The notes under the pieces are model-generated. The model saw only the letters and a program-made list of their open reading frames with translations. It searched no databases and was not told where the DNA came from. Below, piece by piece: positions 1 to 9,955 of a stretch of 12,808 nucleotides of DNA. The DNA is from JBDIAR01 sp039812545. Lineage in GTDB: Bacteria > Actinomycetota > Actinomycetes > Actinomycetales > Dermatophilaceae. The position numbers were made by a program, and so were the translations under genes. Location of the stretch: contig JBDIAR010000102.1 of the NCBI GenBank assembly GCA_039812545.1, positions 1 to 12,808 of the forward strand, in the 5' to 3' direction. How positions within the stretch are numbered: the first letter of the stretch is position 1; each line of letters starts with the position of its first letter.

Positions 1-660
1 CGCATCATCGTCGTCGACGACCATGTCGAATACCGCACGGGGCTGCGGCTGCTCGTCGGTTTCCGTCCCGACATCGACGTCATCGGCGAGGCCGGTGACG
101 GGGCGGAGGCGCTGGGACTGACCCTGGCCACCCGTCCCGACGTGGTGCTGCTCGACCTGCGGATGCCGGGCATGGGCGGCATCGAGGCCTGCAAGGCGAT
201 CCGGGCGGCCGTGCCGGAGACCAAGATCCTCATCCTGACCAGCTCCGACGACGAGGGCGATCTCTTCGAGGCCGTCCGATCCGGCGCCAACGGGTACATC
301 CTCAAAGGTGCCCCCGGCGACGAGGTCGCGGCCGGCATACGAGCCGTCCACAACGGACACTCGCTCATCTCCCCGTCGATGGCGGCCAAACTGCTCGCCG
401 AATTCGCCGCGCTGAGCCGGCCGGCTGACCCCCCGCCGACGCCCGAGCCGGACTTCCCCAAACTCACCGGTCGCGAACTCGCCGTCCTCAAGCTCGTCGC
501 CCGCGGGCTGGGCAACCGCGACATCGCCAAGGAACTGTTCATCTCCGAGAACACCGTGAAGAACCACGTCCGCAACATCTTGGAGAAGCTCCAGATGCAC
601 TCCCGGATGGAGGCGACGATGTATGCCATCCGCCAGAACATCATCACCCCGCACGACTGA
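1..660 (+). CDS. NarL/LuxR-family two-component response regulator (5' end missing)
   Basis: The frame is open from base 1, so the gene starts just upstream; only the first few residues appear to be missing, because the visible protein opens with the receiver motif IIVVDDH. In 219 visible residues there is a receiver domain (about 1-120) with the acidic pair DD at 6-7, the phospho-acceptor Asp52 in LLDLRMPG, a Thr/Ser switch at 80-82 and the conserved Lys102 in YILKGA. A Pro-rich linker follows, then a LuxR helix-turn-helix from about 156 (LTGRELAVLKLVARG, then SENTVKNHVRNI). This is the classic transcription-factor layout of the family. The partner histidine kinase is not in the window and would be expected upstream. 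The next gene starts 9 bp after the stop, so the two may be co-transcribed. The target genes are unknown; the acetate transporter downstream is one possible target, by inference only. Confidence 0.93.
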   Translation, partial: RIIVVDDHVEYRTGLRLLVGFRPDIDVIGEAGDGAEALGLTLATRPDVVLLDLRMPGMGGIEACKAIRAAVPETKILILTSSDDEGDLFEAVRSGANGYILKGAPGDEVAAGIRAVHNGHSLISPSMAAKLLAEFAALSRPADPPPTPEPDFPKLTGRELAVLKLVARGLGNRDIAKELFISENTVKNHVRNILEKLQMHSRMEATMYAIRQNIITPHD

Positions 661-669
661 CCGGCTCCC

Positions 670-1970
670 GTGACCCCTACCCGCCCGGCCCGGCTGACCG
701 CCGCCCAGGCCCGCCGGATCGCGCTCGCCGCCCAGGGCGTCGACACCGCGGCCGTCCGTCGGCGCGAGCGCGGGGACCCGGTGACCAGGGCGCAGCTGCT
801 GGCGACCGCGCGCCGACTCGGCGTCGTGCAGGTCGACAGCGTCAATGTCCTCACCCGAGCCCACTACCTGCCGTTCTTCACCCGGCTCGGGGACTACGAC
901 CGCGCCGAACTCGACGGGCTGCGCGATCGCGCACCCGGGCGACTCGTGGAGTACTGGGCGCACGAGGCGAGCCTGATCCCGGTCGAGACGTGGCCGTTGC
1001 TGGCCTTTCGGATGCGCCGCGCCCACGAGGAGTCCTGGGGCGGCATGCAGCGGGTGGCCGCCGAACACCCGGAGTTCGTCGCCCGGGTCCGGGCGCAGAT
1101 CGAACGGGACGGGCCGGCGACCGCCCGCGACCTGGCCCGAGCGCTGGGCGAGATCCCGGCGGACGGCCAGCCGTCGCGTGGCTCGTGGTGGGACCGATCC
1201 CGCACCAAACACGCCGTCGAGCACCTGTTCTGGGCCGGCGAGATCTCCACCGCCGGGCGGACCGGCACCTTCGAACGCCGGTATGCCAGCCTGGCGCAGA
1301 CCTTCGGGGCGACCCGGGTGCCGCGGCTCGGCCTCGACCTGCCACGCGAGGCGACGGGCCAGGCGACCGGCGAGGCGAGCGGGGAGCCGACCGGCGAGAC
1401 GACCGGCGAGGCGAGCGGGGAGACCGACGATCGGACGGCATACGTCGAACTCACCCGGATCGCGGCCCGGGCCCTGGGGATCGCCACCGCCGACTCGCTG
1501 CGCGACTATTTTCGCCTCAGGCCGGCCGCCTTCGCCCCCGCTCTGGCCGAACTCCTCGCCGACGGCACCCTGGAAGCGGTCGAAGTGGCGGGGTGGCGGC
1601 GGCCGGCATACCTGCACGTCGCGGCGCGACGGCCCCGCACCATCGAGGCCAGCGCCCTGGTCAGCCCGTTCGACTCCCTCGTCTGGCACCGGCCGCGCCG
1701 GCGGAACTGTTCGGGTTCCACTATCGGATCGAGATCTACGTGCCGGCCCACCGGCGGGTCCACGGGTACTACGTGCTGCCCTTCCTGTTCGGTGACACGT
1801 TGGTGGCGCGGGCCGACCTCAAGGCCGATCGGGCCGCGGGCGTGTTGCGGGTGCCGGCGATCCACCTCGAGCCCGGTGCGCCGAGCGCCGCCCGCCCCGC
1901 GCTGGTCGTCGAACTTGAGCGGCTCGCCGGCTGGCTCGGCCTGAGCCGGGTCGATCTACCGACCCGCTGA
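670..1970 (+). pseudogene. YcaQ/AlkX-like winged-helix DNA glycosylase, frameshifted
   Basis: Members of this winged-helix family (HTH_42; E. coli YcaQ, Streptomyces AlkZ) are DNA glycosylases that act on alkylated bases or interstrand crosslinks. The start is GTG 670, 9 bp after the response regulator stop. The catalytic-type motif Q-V-D lies at residues 54-56, which fits the YcaQ/AlkX (QxD) subgroup rather than AlkZ (QxQ); EYWAHEASLIP follows at about 94-104. The frame from 670 reads as family through SPFDSLVWHRPR and then degrades. The expected C-terminus (ELFGFHYRIEIYVPAHRR through RVDLPTR) continues in another frame to the TGA at 1968-1970. One missing base around 1697-1700 explains this exactly: restoring it gives HRPR-x-AELFGF. 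The frame from 670 without correction ends at 1944. It may be a real inactivating mutation or an undercall in a C/G-rich run. A four-residue repeat at 1351-1422 is also unusual for the family. Confidence 0.82.
1351..1422 (+). repeat. Six tandem 12-bp in-frame repeats in the glycosylase gene
   Basis: Six consecutive 12-bp units encode ATGQ, ATGE, ASGE, PTGE, TTGE and ASGE. The unit gcgagcggggag is exactly repeated at 1375 and 1411, and accggcgag endings recur at 1366, 1390 and 1402. The array sits between two folded parts of the protein and probably forms a flexible acidic linker. Length variation by slippage would keep the frame. Confidence 0.9.
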
Positions 1971-1975
1971 GCGGG
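1963..1975 (+). terminator. Short hairpin at the end of the glycosylase gene
   Basis: CCCGC-TGA-GCGGG forms a 5-bp stem with the stop codon in the loop, followed by GTTTCGT. It is small, and the T-tract is weak, so termination here is only possible. Confidence 0.35.
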
Positions 1976-2071
1976 GTTTCGTCGCCGGACGGCGGCATTC
2001 CTCGCCGACCGGAGCTGCCTTCCGTCGCGTGAAGCGACCGTTTGCCGGGGTGACCCACGCCACACGGCGCG

Positions 2072-2097
2072 CCCGGAGGCCACCGACCGCCTCCGGG
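2072..2097 (+). terminator. GC-rich hairpin, likely terminator upstream of the acetate cluster
   Basis: A perfect 9-bp inverted repeat (CCCGGAGGC and GCCTCCGGG) flanks an 8-nt loop. It lies between the glycosylase gene and the acetate cluster. No U-tract follows, which is common for actinobacterial terminators. It separates upstream transcription from the CRP-like site 40 bp further on. Confidence 0.5.
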
Positions 2098-2136
2098 ACC
2101 GCCGCGGGGGTTCGCACAGCCGCCGTCCAGGTGCAC

Positions 2137-2152
2137 AGTGATCTAGGTCACT
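2137..2152. promoter_or_regulatory. CRP/GlxR-type cAMP-receptor operator
   Basis: AGTGATCTAGGTCACT is a palindrome with arms AGTGA and TCACT around six bases. It contains GTGA-N2-TA-N2-TCAC, the core of the GlxR/CRP consensus (TGTGA-N6-TCACA). Its centre is about 75 bp upstream of the GTG of the DUF485 gene. If the regulator acts as a class II activator (centre near -41), transcription would start near 2186 and leave a leader of about 34 nt. No convincing -10/-35 pair was seen there. Control of acetate uptake by cAMP receptor proteins is known in other bacteria; it is inferred here. Confidence 0.75.
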
Positions 2153-2219
2153 GGCGCCGCGGGATCGGGGCGAAGCGGTTGTGACCACCGGCTCCATCCC
2201 CGAACCGAGAGGAACCACG

Positions 2220-2591
2220 GTGATCGAAGACAGCCCTCAGGGGGCGGGCGTGGTGACGTCCAATCCCTACGTCGAAGTGCAGCAATCGCCCGAGTTCGTG
2301 GAGCTGCGCCGCAAGTTCCGCGGTTTCGTGTTCCCGGCGACGGTGTTCTTCCTCGTCTGGTACTTCGCGTATGTCCTGCTCACGCTCTTTGCGTCGAGCT
2401 TCATGTCGCAAAAGATCGTCGGCAATATCAACGTCGGCCTCGTCCTCGGTCTGCTCCAGTTCGTCACGACATTCGCCTTGACGATTCTGTATGTCCGGTG
2501 GGCCGACCGTGAGTTCGACCCGCGCGCCGACGCCATCCGGCGTCAACTTGAGGGCGACCCCCAGTCTGCGCCGGCCGCGGACGGGCGGTGA
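2220..2591 (+). CDS. DUF485 family membrane protein, ActP partner (YjcH-like)
   Basis: This is a small inner-membrane protein of 123 residues. The DUF485 signature is the stretch LRRKFRGFVFPATVFF followed by a first membrane segment (about 36-58), then a second at about 72-92 (VGLVLGLLQFVTTFALTIL) ending in YVRWADREFDP. GTG 2220 is preferred over the upstream GTG 2181 because AGAGGA (2208-2213) lies 6 bp before it and because 2181 would add a weakly conserved tail. DUF485 genes almost always precede SSS-family acetate symporters, as yjcH does actP in E. coli; the exact function is unknown, perhaps an accessory subunit. Its stop overlaps the symporter start (GTGA), which implies translational coupling and matched amounts of both proteins. 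Confidence 0.9.
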   Translation: MIEDSPQGAGVVTSNPYVEVQQSPEFVELRRKFRGFVFPATVFFLVWYFAYVLLTLFASSFMSQKIVGNINVGLVLGLLQFVTTFALTILYVRWADREFDPRADAIRRQLEGDPQSAPAADGR

Positions 2592-4249
2592 CGACGATGA
2601 TGATGAACACCTTCGTCACGGCGGACACCACGACGACCGGCAACCCGACCCTCAACATCGCCATCTTCGCCATCTTCGTCATCTTCACCCTCGGCGTCGT
2701 CATCAAAGTGGCCTCGGGGCGCAAGACCGCCGCGCAGTACTACACCGGCGGCGCCGCGTTCTCGGGGCGCCAGAACGGCATCGCCATCACCGGTGACTAT
2801 CTGTCCGCGGCGTCCTTCCTCGGGATCGCCGGCGCCATCGCGCTGCAGGGCTACGACGGCTTCCTCTACTCCATCGGCTTCCTGGTCGCCTGGCTCGTCG
2901 CGCTGCTCCTGGTCGCCGAACTCATGCGCAACACCGGCCGGTTCACGATGGCCGATGTGCTGTCCTACCGGCTGCGCCAGCGTCCCGTGCGCATCGCGGC
3001 CGCGACGTCCACGTTGGCGGTGTCCTTCTTCTACCTCATCGCGCAGATGGCGGGCGCGGGCGGTCTGGTTTCCCTTCTCCTCGGCGTGAGTTCGCAAACG
3101 GCGCAGAACTTCGTCATCGCCATCGTGGGTGCCGTCATGATCGGTTACGTCCTCATCGGCGGGATGAAGGGGACGACGTGGGTGCAGATCATCAAGGCGA
3201 TCCTGCTCATCACGGCCACGCTCGTCATGACGGTCTGGGTCCTCACCAAGTTCGGCCTCAACCTGTCCCAGGTCTTCCAAGGCGCCATCGACAAGTCCGG
3301 CAAGGTGGGCGAGAAGCTGCTCAACCCGGGTCTGAAGTACGGCACGACCGACACGGCCAAGATCGACTTCTTCTCGCTGTCGATGGCTCTCGTGCTCGGC
3401 ACCGCCGGGCTCCCGCACGTCCTCATGCGGTTCTACACCGTGCCCACGGCCAAACAAGCCCGCAAGTCGGTCGAATGGGCCATCTGGCTCATCGGCGGGT
3501 TCTACCTGATGACCCTGGTCATCGGCTTCGGCGCGGCGGCTCTCGTCGGTCCCGACGAGATCAACGCGGCTCCGGGCAAGGCCAACGCGGCCGCGCCGCT
3601 GCTGGCATACCACCTCGGCGGATCGGCGCTGCTCGGCATCATCTCCGGTATCGCGTTCGCCACGATCCTGGCCGTCGTCGCCGGCTTGACGATCACGGCA
3701 AGCGCCACGTTCGCGCACGACCTGTACAAGGAGGTCTTCAAGCGCGGCAATGCCACCCAGGAGGACGAGGTGAAAATGGCCCGGTATGCCGCTGTCGGCG
3801 GTGGCATCGTCGCCATCCTCGGCGGGATCCTGGCATACGGGCAGAACATCGCGTTCCTCGTGGCCCTCGCGTTCGCGGTGGCCGCCAGTGCCAACCTCCC
3901 GACGATCCTCTACTCGCTGTTCTGGAAGGGGTTCACCACCCGCGGAGCGTGTTGGAGCATTTACGGGGGGTTGATCTCCGCGCTCGGGCTCATCATCTTC
4001 AGCCCCGTCGTGTCGGGCAAGATCGACAAGGCCACCGGCAGCTCGCTGTCGATGATCCAGAACACCGCGGTCGACTTCCACTGGTTCCCGCTGGAGAATC
4101 CCGGCATCATTTCCATCCCGTTGTCCTTCTTCCTCGGCTGGCTCGGGTCCAAGCTCAGCAAGGACGAGGTGGACGAGGCCAAGTGGGCCGAGATGGAGGT
4201 GCGGGCGCTCAGCGGCGCCGGCGCCCACAAACAGGCGCTCGAGCACTAG
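2588..4249 (+). CDS. actP: Cation/acetate symporter, sodium:solute symporter family (ActP)
   Basis: This is a polytopic membrane transporter of 553 residues that takes up acetate, and probably other short monocarboxylates, with a cation. Visible family features include the core YYTGGAAFSGRQNGIAITGDYLSAASFLG (in the first 80 residues), GGMKGTTWVQIIKA at 191-204, the ActP hallmark GTAGLPHVLMRFYTVP at 271-286, and the helix around 353-378 (SGIAFATILAVVAGL to FAHDLYKEV) that in SSS proteins contributes to the sodium site. Length is normal for ActP. GTG 2588 overlaps the DUF485 stop by 4 bp; ATG 2597, 2600 or 2603 are alternative starts nearby. The hydrophilic C-terminus has many charged residues (KLSKDEVDEAKWAEMEVRAL). 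Expression is probably driven from the promoter region carrying the CRP-like site. Acetyl-CoA synthetase, the usual metabolic partner, is not in the window. Confidence 0.93.
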   Translation: MTTMMMNTFVTADTTTTGNPTLNIAIFAIFVIFTLGVVIKVASGRKTAAQYYTGGAAFSGRQNGIAITGDYLSAASFLGIAGAIALQGYDGFLYSIGFLVAWLVALLLVAELMRNTGRFTMADVLSYRLRQRPVRIAAATSTLAVSFFYLIAQMAGAGGLVSLLLGVSSQTAQNFVIAIVGAVMIGYVLIGGMKGTTWVQIIKAILLITATLVMTVWVLTKFGLNLSQVFQGAIDKSGKVGEKLLNPGLKYGTTDTAKIDFFSLSMALVLGTAGLPHVLMRFYTVPTAKQARKSVEWAIWLIGGFYLMTLVIGFGAAALVGPDEINAAPGKANAAAPLLAYHLGGSALLGIISGIAFATILAVVAGLTITASATFAHDLYKEVFKRGNATQEDEVKMARYAAVGGGIVAILGGILAYGQNIAFLVALAFAVAASANLPTILYSLFWKGFTTRGACWSIYGGLISALGLIIFSPVVSGKIDKATGSSLSMIQNTAVDFHWFPLENPGIISIPLSFFLGWLGSKLSKDEVDEAKWAEMEVRALSGAGAHKQALEH

Positions 4250-4260
4250 CCATCCGCGAT

Positions 4261-4300
4261 CGAAGGGCGTGGCCCGTCACTGCGCGGGCCACGCTCTTCG
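4261..4300 (+). terminator. 16-bp stem-loop between actP and the DUF294 gene
   Basis: Bases 4261-4276 pair with 4285-4300 through 16 bp with a single G-T wobble (4266/4295); the inner ten pairs GCGTGGCCCG/CGGGCCACGC are perfect, with an 8-nt loop. It starts 11 bp after the actP stop. No long T-run follows. The next ribosome-binding site is 21 bp downstream, with no room for an ordinary promoter, so it may be a leaky terminator or a processing/stabilising structure that lowers expression of the distal genes. Confidence 0.7.
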
Positions 4301-4336
4301 CGTCGGCCGCACGCCGCCACCGGAGAGGAACCCATC

Positions 4337-6238
4337 GTGCGTGACGCCACCGAACTGCGGGAGATCACCGCCTTCTTGGCGGAGGTCCCCCCGTTCGACG
4401 AACTCCCCGCGCAGACCCTCGCCGAGGTGGCCCGCGACCTCACCGTCCAGTACTTCCGGCGCGGCAGCTCGATCATGGCGGTCGGTCGGGACAACTCCGC
4501 CTTGTATGTCCTGCGCTCGGGGGCCGTGGACATCCACAACGACAAGGGACGGCTCGTCGATCGGGGCGGGGCGGGGACCTGCCTGGGGTCCACGACACTG
4601 GTCCGGGGCAACCCGTCGCGGTTCGACGTGCGCGCCATCGAGGACACGCTGACCCTGGTGATGGCCGCCCCCGACTTCCACCGCATCTCGCAGGACTATC
4701 CGGATTTCGCGATCTTCTTCGACGCCCAGCGGGCCTCTCGGATGCGCGGCGCGGTGGCGGTCCTGCAGTCCAGTGACACTGGCGCGGCGGTCTTGAAGAC
4801 CCAGGTGCGCGACATGGTGCGACGCCAGCCGACGATCGTCGACGTGGCCGATTCGGTGCGGGAGGCGGCCCGGCGGATGACCCGCGACCGCTCGTCCTCG
4901 GCGCTGGTCACCCGGGACGGCCGGCTCGTCGGGATCGTCACGGACCGCGATCTGCGCGGCCTGCTGGCCGACGGGGCCGACCCGGGCCGGCCGGTGACCG
5001 CGATCATGACCGCGGACCCGGTGGTGGCGCACACCGACGCGTTGGCCTTCGAGGTCATGCTGGAGATGGTCGGTCGCGACATCCACCACATGCCGATCCT
5101 GCGAACCGATCCCTCGCCAGATCCCCAAACCGACGGCGAGAGCGGCGTCGTCGGGGTCATCACGACGACGGACCTGGTCCGGCTGGAGCAGTCGAACCCG
5201 CTCTTCCTCACCCACGACGTCGGCCGGCAGCGCAGCGTCGACGGGGTCGCCGACGTGGCGCGTCGGCTGCCCCACGTCGTGGAAACCATGGTTCGCCAGG
5301 ACGCCTCCGCGCAGGACATCGGCCGGATCGTCACGGCCATCGGCGATGCGATCGACCGACGGCTGCTCGGGTTCGCCCAGGAGCAGCTCGGGCCACCGCC
5401 GGTGCCCTACTGCTGGGTGGTGCTCGGCTCGCGGGCCCGCCTCGAACAGGGCCTGTCCGCCGACCAGGACAACGCCATCCTGCTCGACGACGCCTACGAC
5501 CCGACGGACCACGCGGCATACTTCACCGAACTGGCCCGGTGGGTCACCGACGCGCTCGAACGGTGCGGCTATCCCCGCTGTCCCGGGGATGTCATGGCGA
5601 GTAACGACCGGTGGCGCAAACCGGTACGGGCCTGGCGGCGCGATTTCGAGGGGTGGTTCGCCCAGCCGGTCCCGGACGCCGTCCTGCAGGCCAGCATCTT
5701 CTTCGACATGCGCCCGATTCACGGCGACGCCGATCTATTCACCGGGCTGCAGGGCTGGACGCTGGCCAATGCCCCGCAGTCCCGGTTGTTCCTGGCCCAC
5801 CTGGCCCGGCACGCGGTGTCCAACGAGCCGCCGATCGGGTTCTTCCGCGGCCTGGTCGTCGCCAAGGAGGGTGAGCACAAGCATCGCTTCGACATCAAGG
5901 CCGGCGGGGTCCGGGCCGTCGTCGAACTCGCCCGCGTGCTGGCCCTGGCGATCGGCTCCGCGGAGGTGACCACGATCGGCCGGATCGACGCCGCCGTCGC
6001 GCACGGCGAGCTGGACCGGACCCGGGGCGCCGATCTCAAGGACGCCTTCGAGTTCATCTCCTACACCCGGTTGGCGCACCAGGCGCGCCGGGTCAGGGAC
6101 GGGCGCGATCCCGACGACTTCGTCGCTCCTCGAGAGCTGAGCCAGTTCGAACTCCGGCATCTGCGCGAGGCGTTCGGCATCGTCGCGCGCGCCCAGCGCG
6201 CCCTGTCGCACCGGTACAACGTCTCGTTCATGCGATGA
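4337..6238 (+). CDS. cNMP-binding-like / CBS pair / DUF294 nucleotidyltransferase-like signalling protein
   Basis: This is a soluble protein of 633 residues. Domains in order: a cyclic-nucleotide-binding-like beta-barrel (about 15-125), two CBS domains (about 155-212 and 220-284) that usually bind adenine nucleotides, a GlnD-like nucleotidyltransferase domain (about 300-430), and a DUF294 C-terminal helical domain (about 480-633). The transferase motif is visible as LGSRARLEQGLSADQDNAI, with Gly364-Ser365 and the metal-binding-type pair Asp376/Asp378. The cNMP pocket is weak: the usual Gly-Glu of the phosphate-binding cassette reads Gly-Ser (84-85), although an Arg (95) remains. Start GTG 4337 has GGAGAGGA (4322-4329) 7 bp upstream. 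Similar proteins sit beside acetate/SSS symporter genes in many bacteria, including the Vibrio acs region. The modified target is unknown; a GlnD-like role in covalent control of transport or metabolism is inference. Confidence 0.9.
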   Translation: MRDATELREITAFLAEVPPFDELPAQTLAEVARDLTVQYFRRGSSIMAVGRDNSALYVLRSGAVDIHNDKGRLVDRGGAGTCLGSTTLVRGNPSRFDVRAIEDTLTLVMAAPDFHRISQDYPDFAIFFDAQRASRMRGAVAVLQSSDTGAAVLKTQVRDMVRRQPTIVDVADSVREAARRMTRDRSSSALVTRDGRLVGIVTDRDLRGLLADGADPGRPVTAIMTADPVVAHTDALAFEVMLEMVGRDIHHMPILRTDPSPDPQTDGESGVVGVITTTDLVRLEQSNPLFLTHDVGRQRSVDGVADVARRLPHVVETMVRQDASAQDIGRIVTAIGDAIDRRLLGFAQEQLGPPPVPYCWVVLGSRARLEQGLSADQDNAILLDDAYDPTDHAAYFTELARWVTDALERCGYPRCPGDVMASNDRWRKPVRAWRRDFEGWFAQPVPDAVLQASIFFDMRPIHGDADLFTGLQGWTLANAPQSRLFLAHLARHAVSNEPPIGFFRGLVVAKEGEHKHRFDIKAGGVRAVVELARVLALAIGSAEVTTIGRIDAAVAHGELDRTRGADLKDAFEFISYTRLAHQARRVRDGRDPDDFVAPRELSQFELRHLREAFGIVARAQRALSHRYNVSFMR

Positions 6239-6248
6239 GGGGTATGCC

Positions 6249-6935
6249 GTGAGGTTGTGGTCGGCGAGCCCGGACCGCCAGCGCCGGTGGGCGTTGGAGC
6301 GGGTCGCCGACGGTCCGTTGCACGACTACCTCAGCGTGCCGCTACCGCCCTGGTCGACGCCGGTGGAGGAGCTGCCGCTGCTCGCGGTAGACCTGGAGAC
6401 GACCGGCTTCGACCCGGCTTCGGACGACATCATCAGCATCGGGTTCGTCCCCGTCGACGGGGGCGTCGTCCGGCTCGGCGGCGCCCGGCGGATCGTCGTG
6501 CGCACGAACGGCGCCGTGGGCCAGAGCGCCACGATCCACGGCCTCACCGACGACGTCGTCGCCGACGGCATACCGCTCGACGAGGCGCTGGGACAGGTCT
6601 TGCCCGCGCTCGCCGGCCGGGCCCTGCTCGCCCACCACGCGCTCATCGAGATGAAATTCCTGTCGATGGCCTGCAAACGGCTCTACGGCCACCGGCTGCC
6701 CGTCGTGCGGGTCGACACGATGCTCCTCCAGTTGCGGATCGTCGCACCCGTCGCGCTGGACCGTGATCCGCCTGAGGGCAGCCTGCGGCTGTGGAACGCC
6801 CGTGATCGGTTCGGGCTGCCGGCCTTCCGGGCCCACGACGCGTTGGCCGACGCCCTGGCCTGCGCCGAGCTGTACCTCGCCCAACGGGCCGAACTCGGCC
6901 ACGACCGCGAGCTCACCCTGCGCGATCTGCGCTGA
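6249..6935 (+). CDS. DnaQ-like DEDDh 3'-5' exonuclease
   Basis: This 228-residue protein has the fold of the Pol III epsilon/ExoX/RNase T family, which removes 3' nucleotides with two metal ions. ExoI is LLAVDLETTGFDP with Asp48 and Glu50; IHGLTDD lies at 97-102; ExoIII is AHDALADA with His196 and Asp201, spaced as in the DEDDh group. The ExoII position reads AHHALIEMKFL, where Glu134 stands where most relatives have Asp. An N-terminal extension of about 43 residues precedes the nuclease domain. Start GTG 6249 has GAGGGG (6237-6242) 6 bp upstream and follows the DUF294 stop by 10 bp, so the genes are surely co-transcribed. Exonucleases of this type accompany DUF294 and acetate transporter genes in several phyla. 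It could act on DNA, RNA or small nucleotide adducts; the substrate is unknown. A replicative epsilon subunit is unlikely from this location. Confidence 0.9.
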   Translation: MRLWSASPDRQRRWALERVADGPLHDYLSVPLPPWSTPVEELPLLAVDLETTGFDPASDDIISIGFVPVDGGVVRLGGARRIVVRTNGAVGQSATIHGLTDDVVADGIPLDEALGQVLPALAGRALLAHHALIEMKFLSMACKRLYGHRLPVVRVDTMLLQLRIVAPVALDRDPPEGSLRLWNARDRFGLPAFRAHDALADALACAELYLAQRAELGHDRELTLRDLR

Positions 6936-6953
6936 TCCGCGCGCTCGCCTTTC

Positions 6954-6981
6954 CAGGTCGGTTCACGCAGGTCGGTTCATG
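6954..6981 (+). repeat. Tandem 14-bp direct repeat upstream of secA
   Basis: CAGGTCGGTTCACG (6954-6967) is followed directly by CAGGTCGGTTCATG (6968-6981), one mismatch apart, and a partial third copy (CGGGTCG) follows. It overlaps the region expected to hold the secA -35 element and may be a regulator site or a slippage product. Confidence 0.8.
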
Positions 6982-7005
6982 CGGGTCGTCCCGAGCGACT
7001 AACCT
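6976..7005 (+). promoter_or_regulatory. Possible secA promoter
   Basis: TTCATG (6976-6981) and TAACCT (7000-7005) are spaced 18 bp and lie 43 bp upstream of the secA start. Both hexamers match the sigma-70-type consensus only partly. The position fits the 113-bp gap between the exonuclease and secA. Confidence 0.3.
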
Positions 7006-7048
7006 GAACCAGACCCCTGACCAGCCCGATGTATGCCAGGAGAACCGC

Positions 7049-9931
<2,883 letters not shown>

Positions 9932-9955
9932 CGGCGCGGATGTGACGAGGCCGCG

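Noticed and set aside
2181..2219. Upstream GTG start for the DUF485 gene
   Set aside because: It lacks a ribosome-binding site and would lie at or before the transcription start inferred from the CRP-like site; GTG 2220 has AGAGGA at good spacing.
2543..4246. 567-codon minus-strand frame opposite actP
   Set aside because: The translation is a mix of Arg, Asp, Glu and His without domains, while the plus strand encodes a full symporter.
4277..5722. 481-codon minus-strand frame opposite the DUF294 gene
   Set aside because: It is a mirror frame; the plus-strand frame has cNMP, CBS and transferase motifs.
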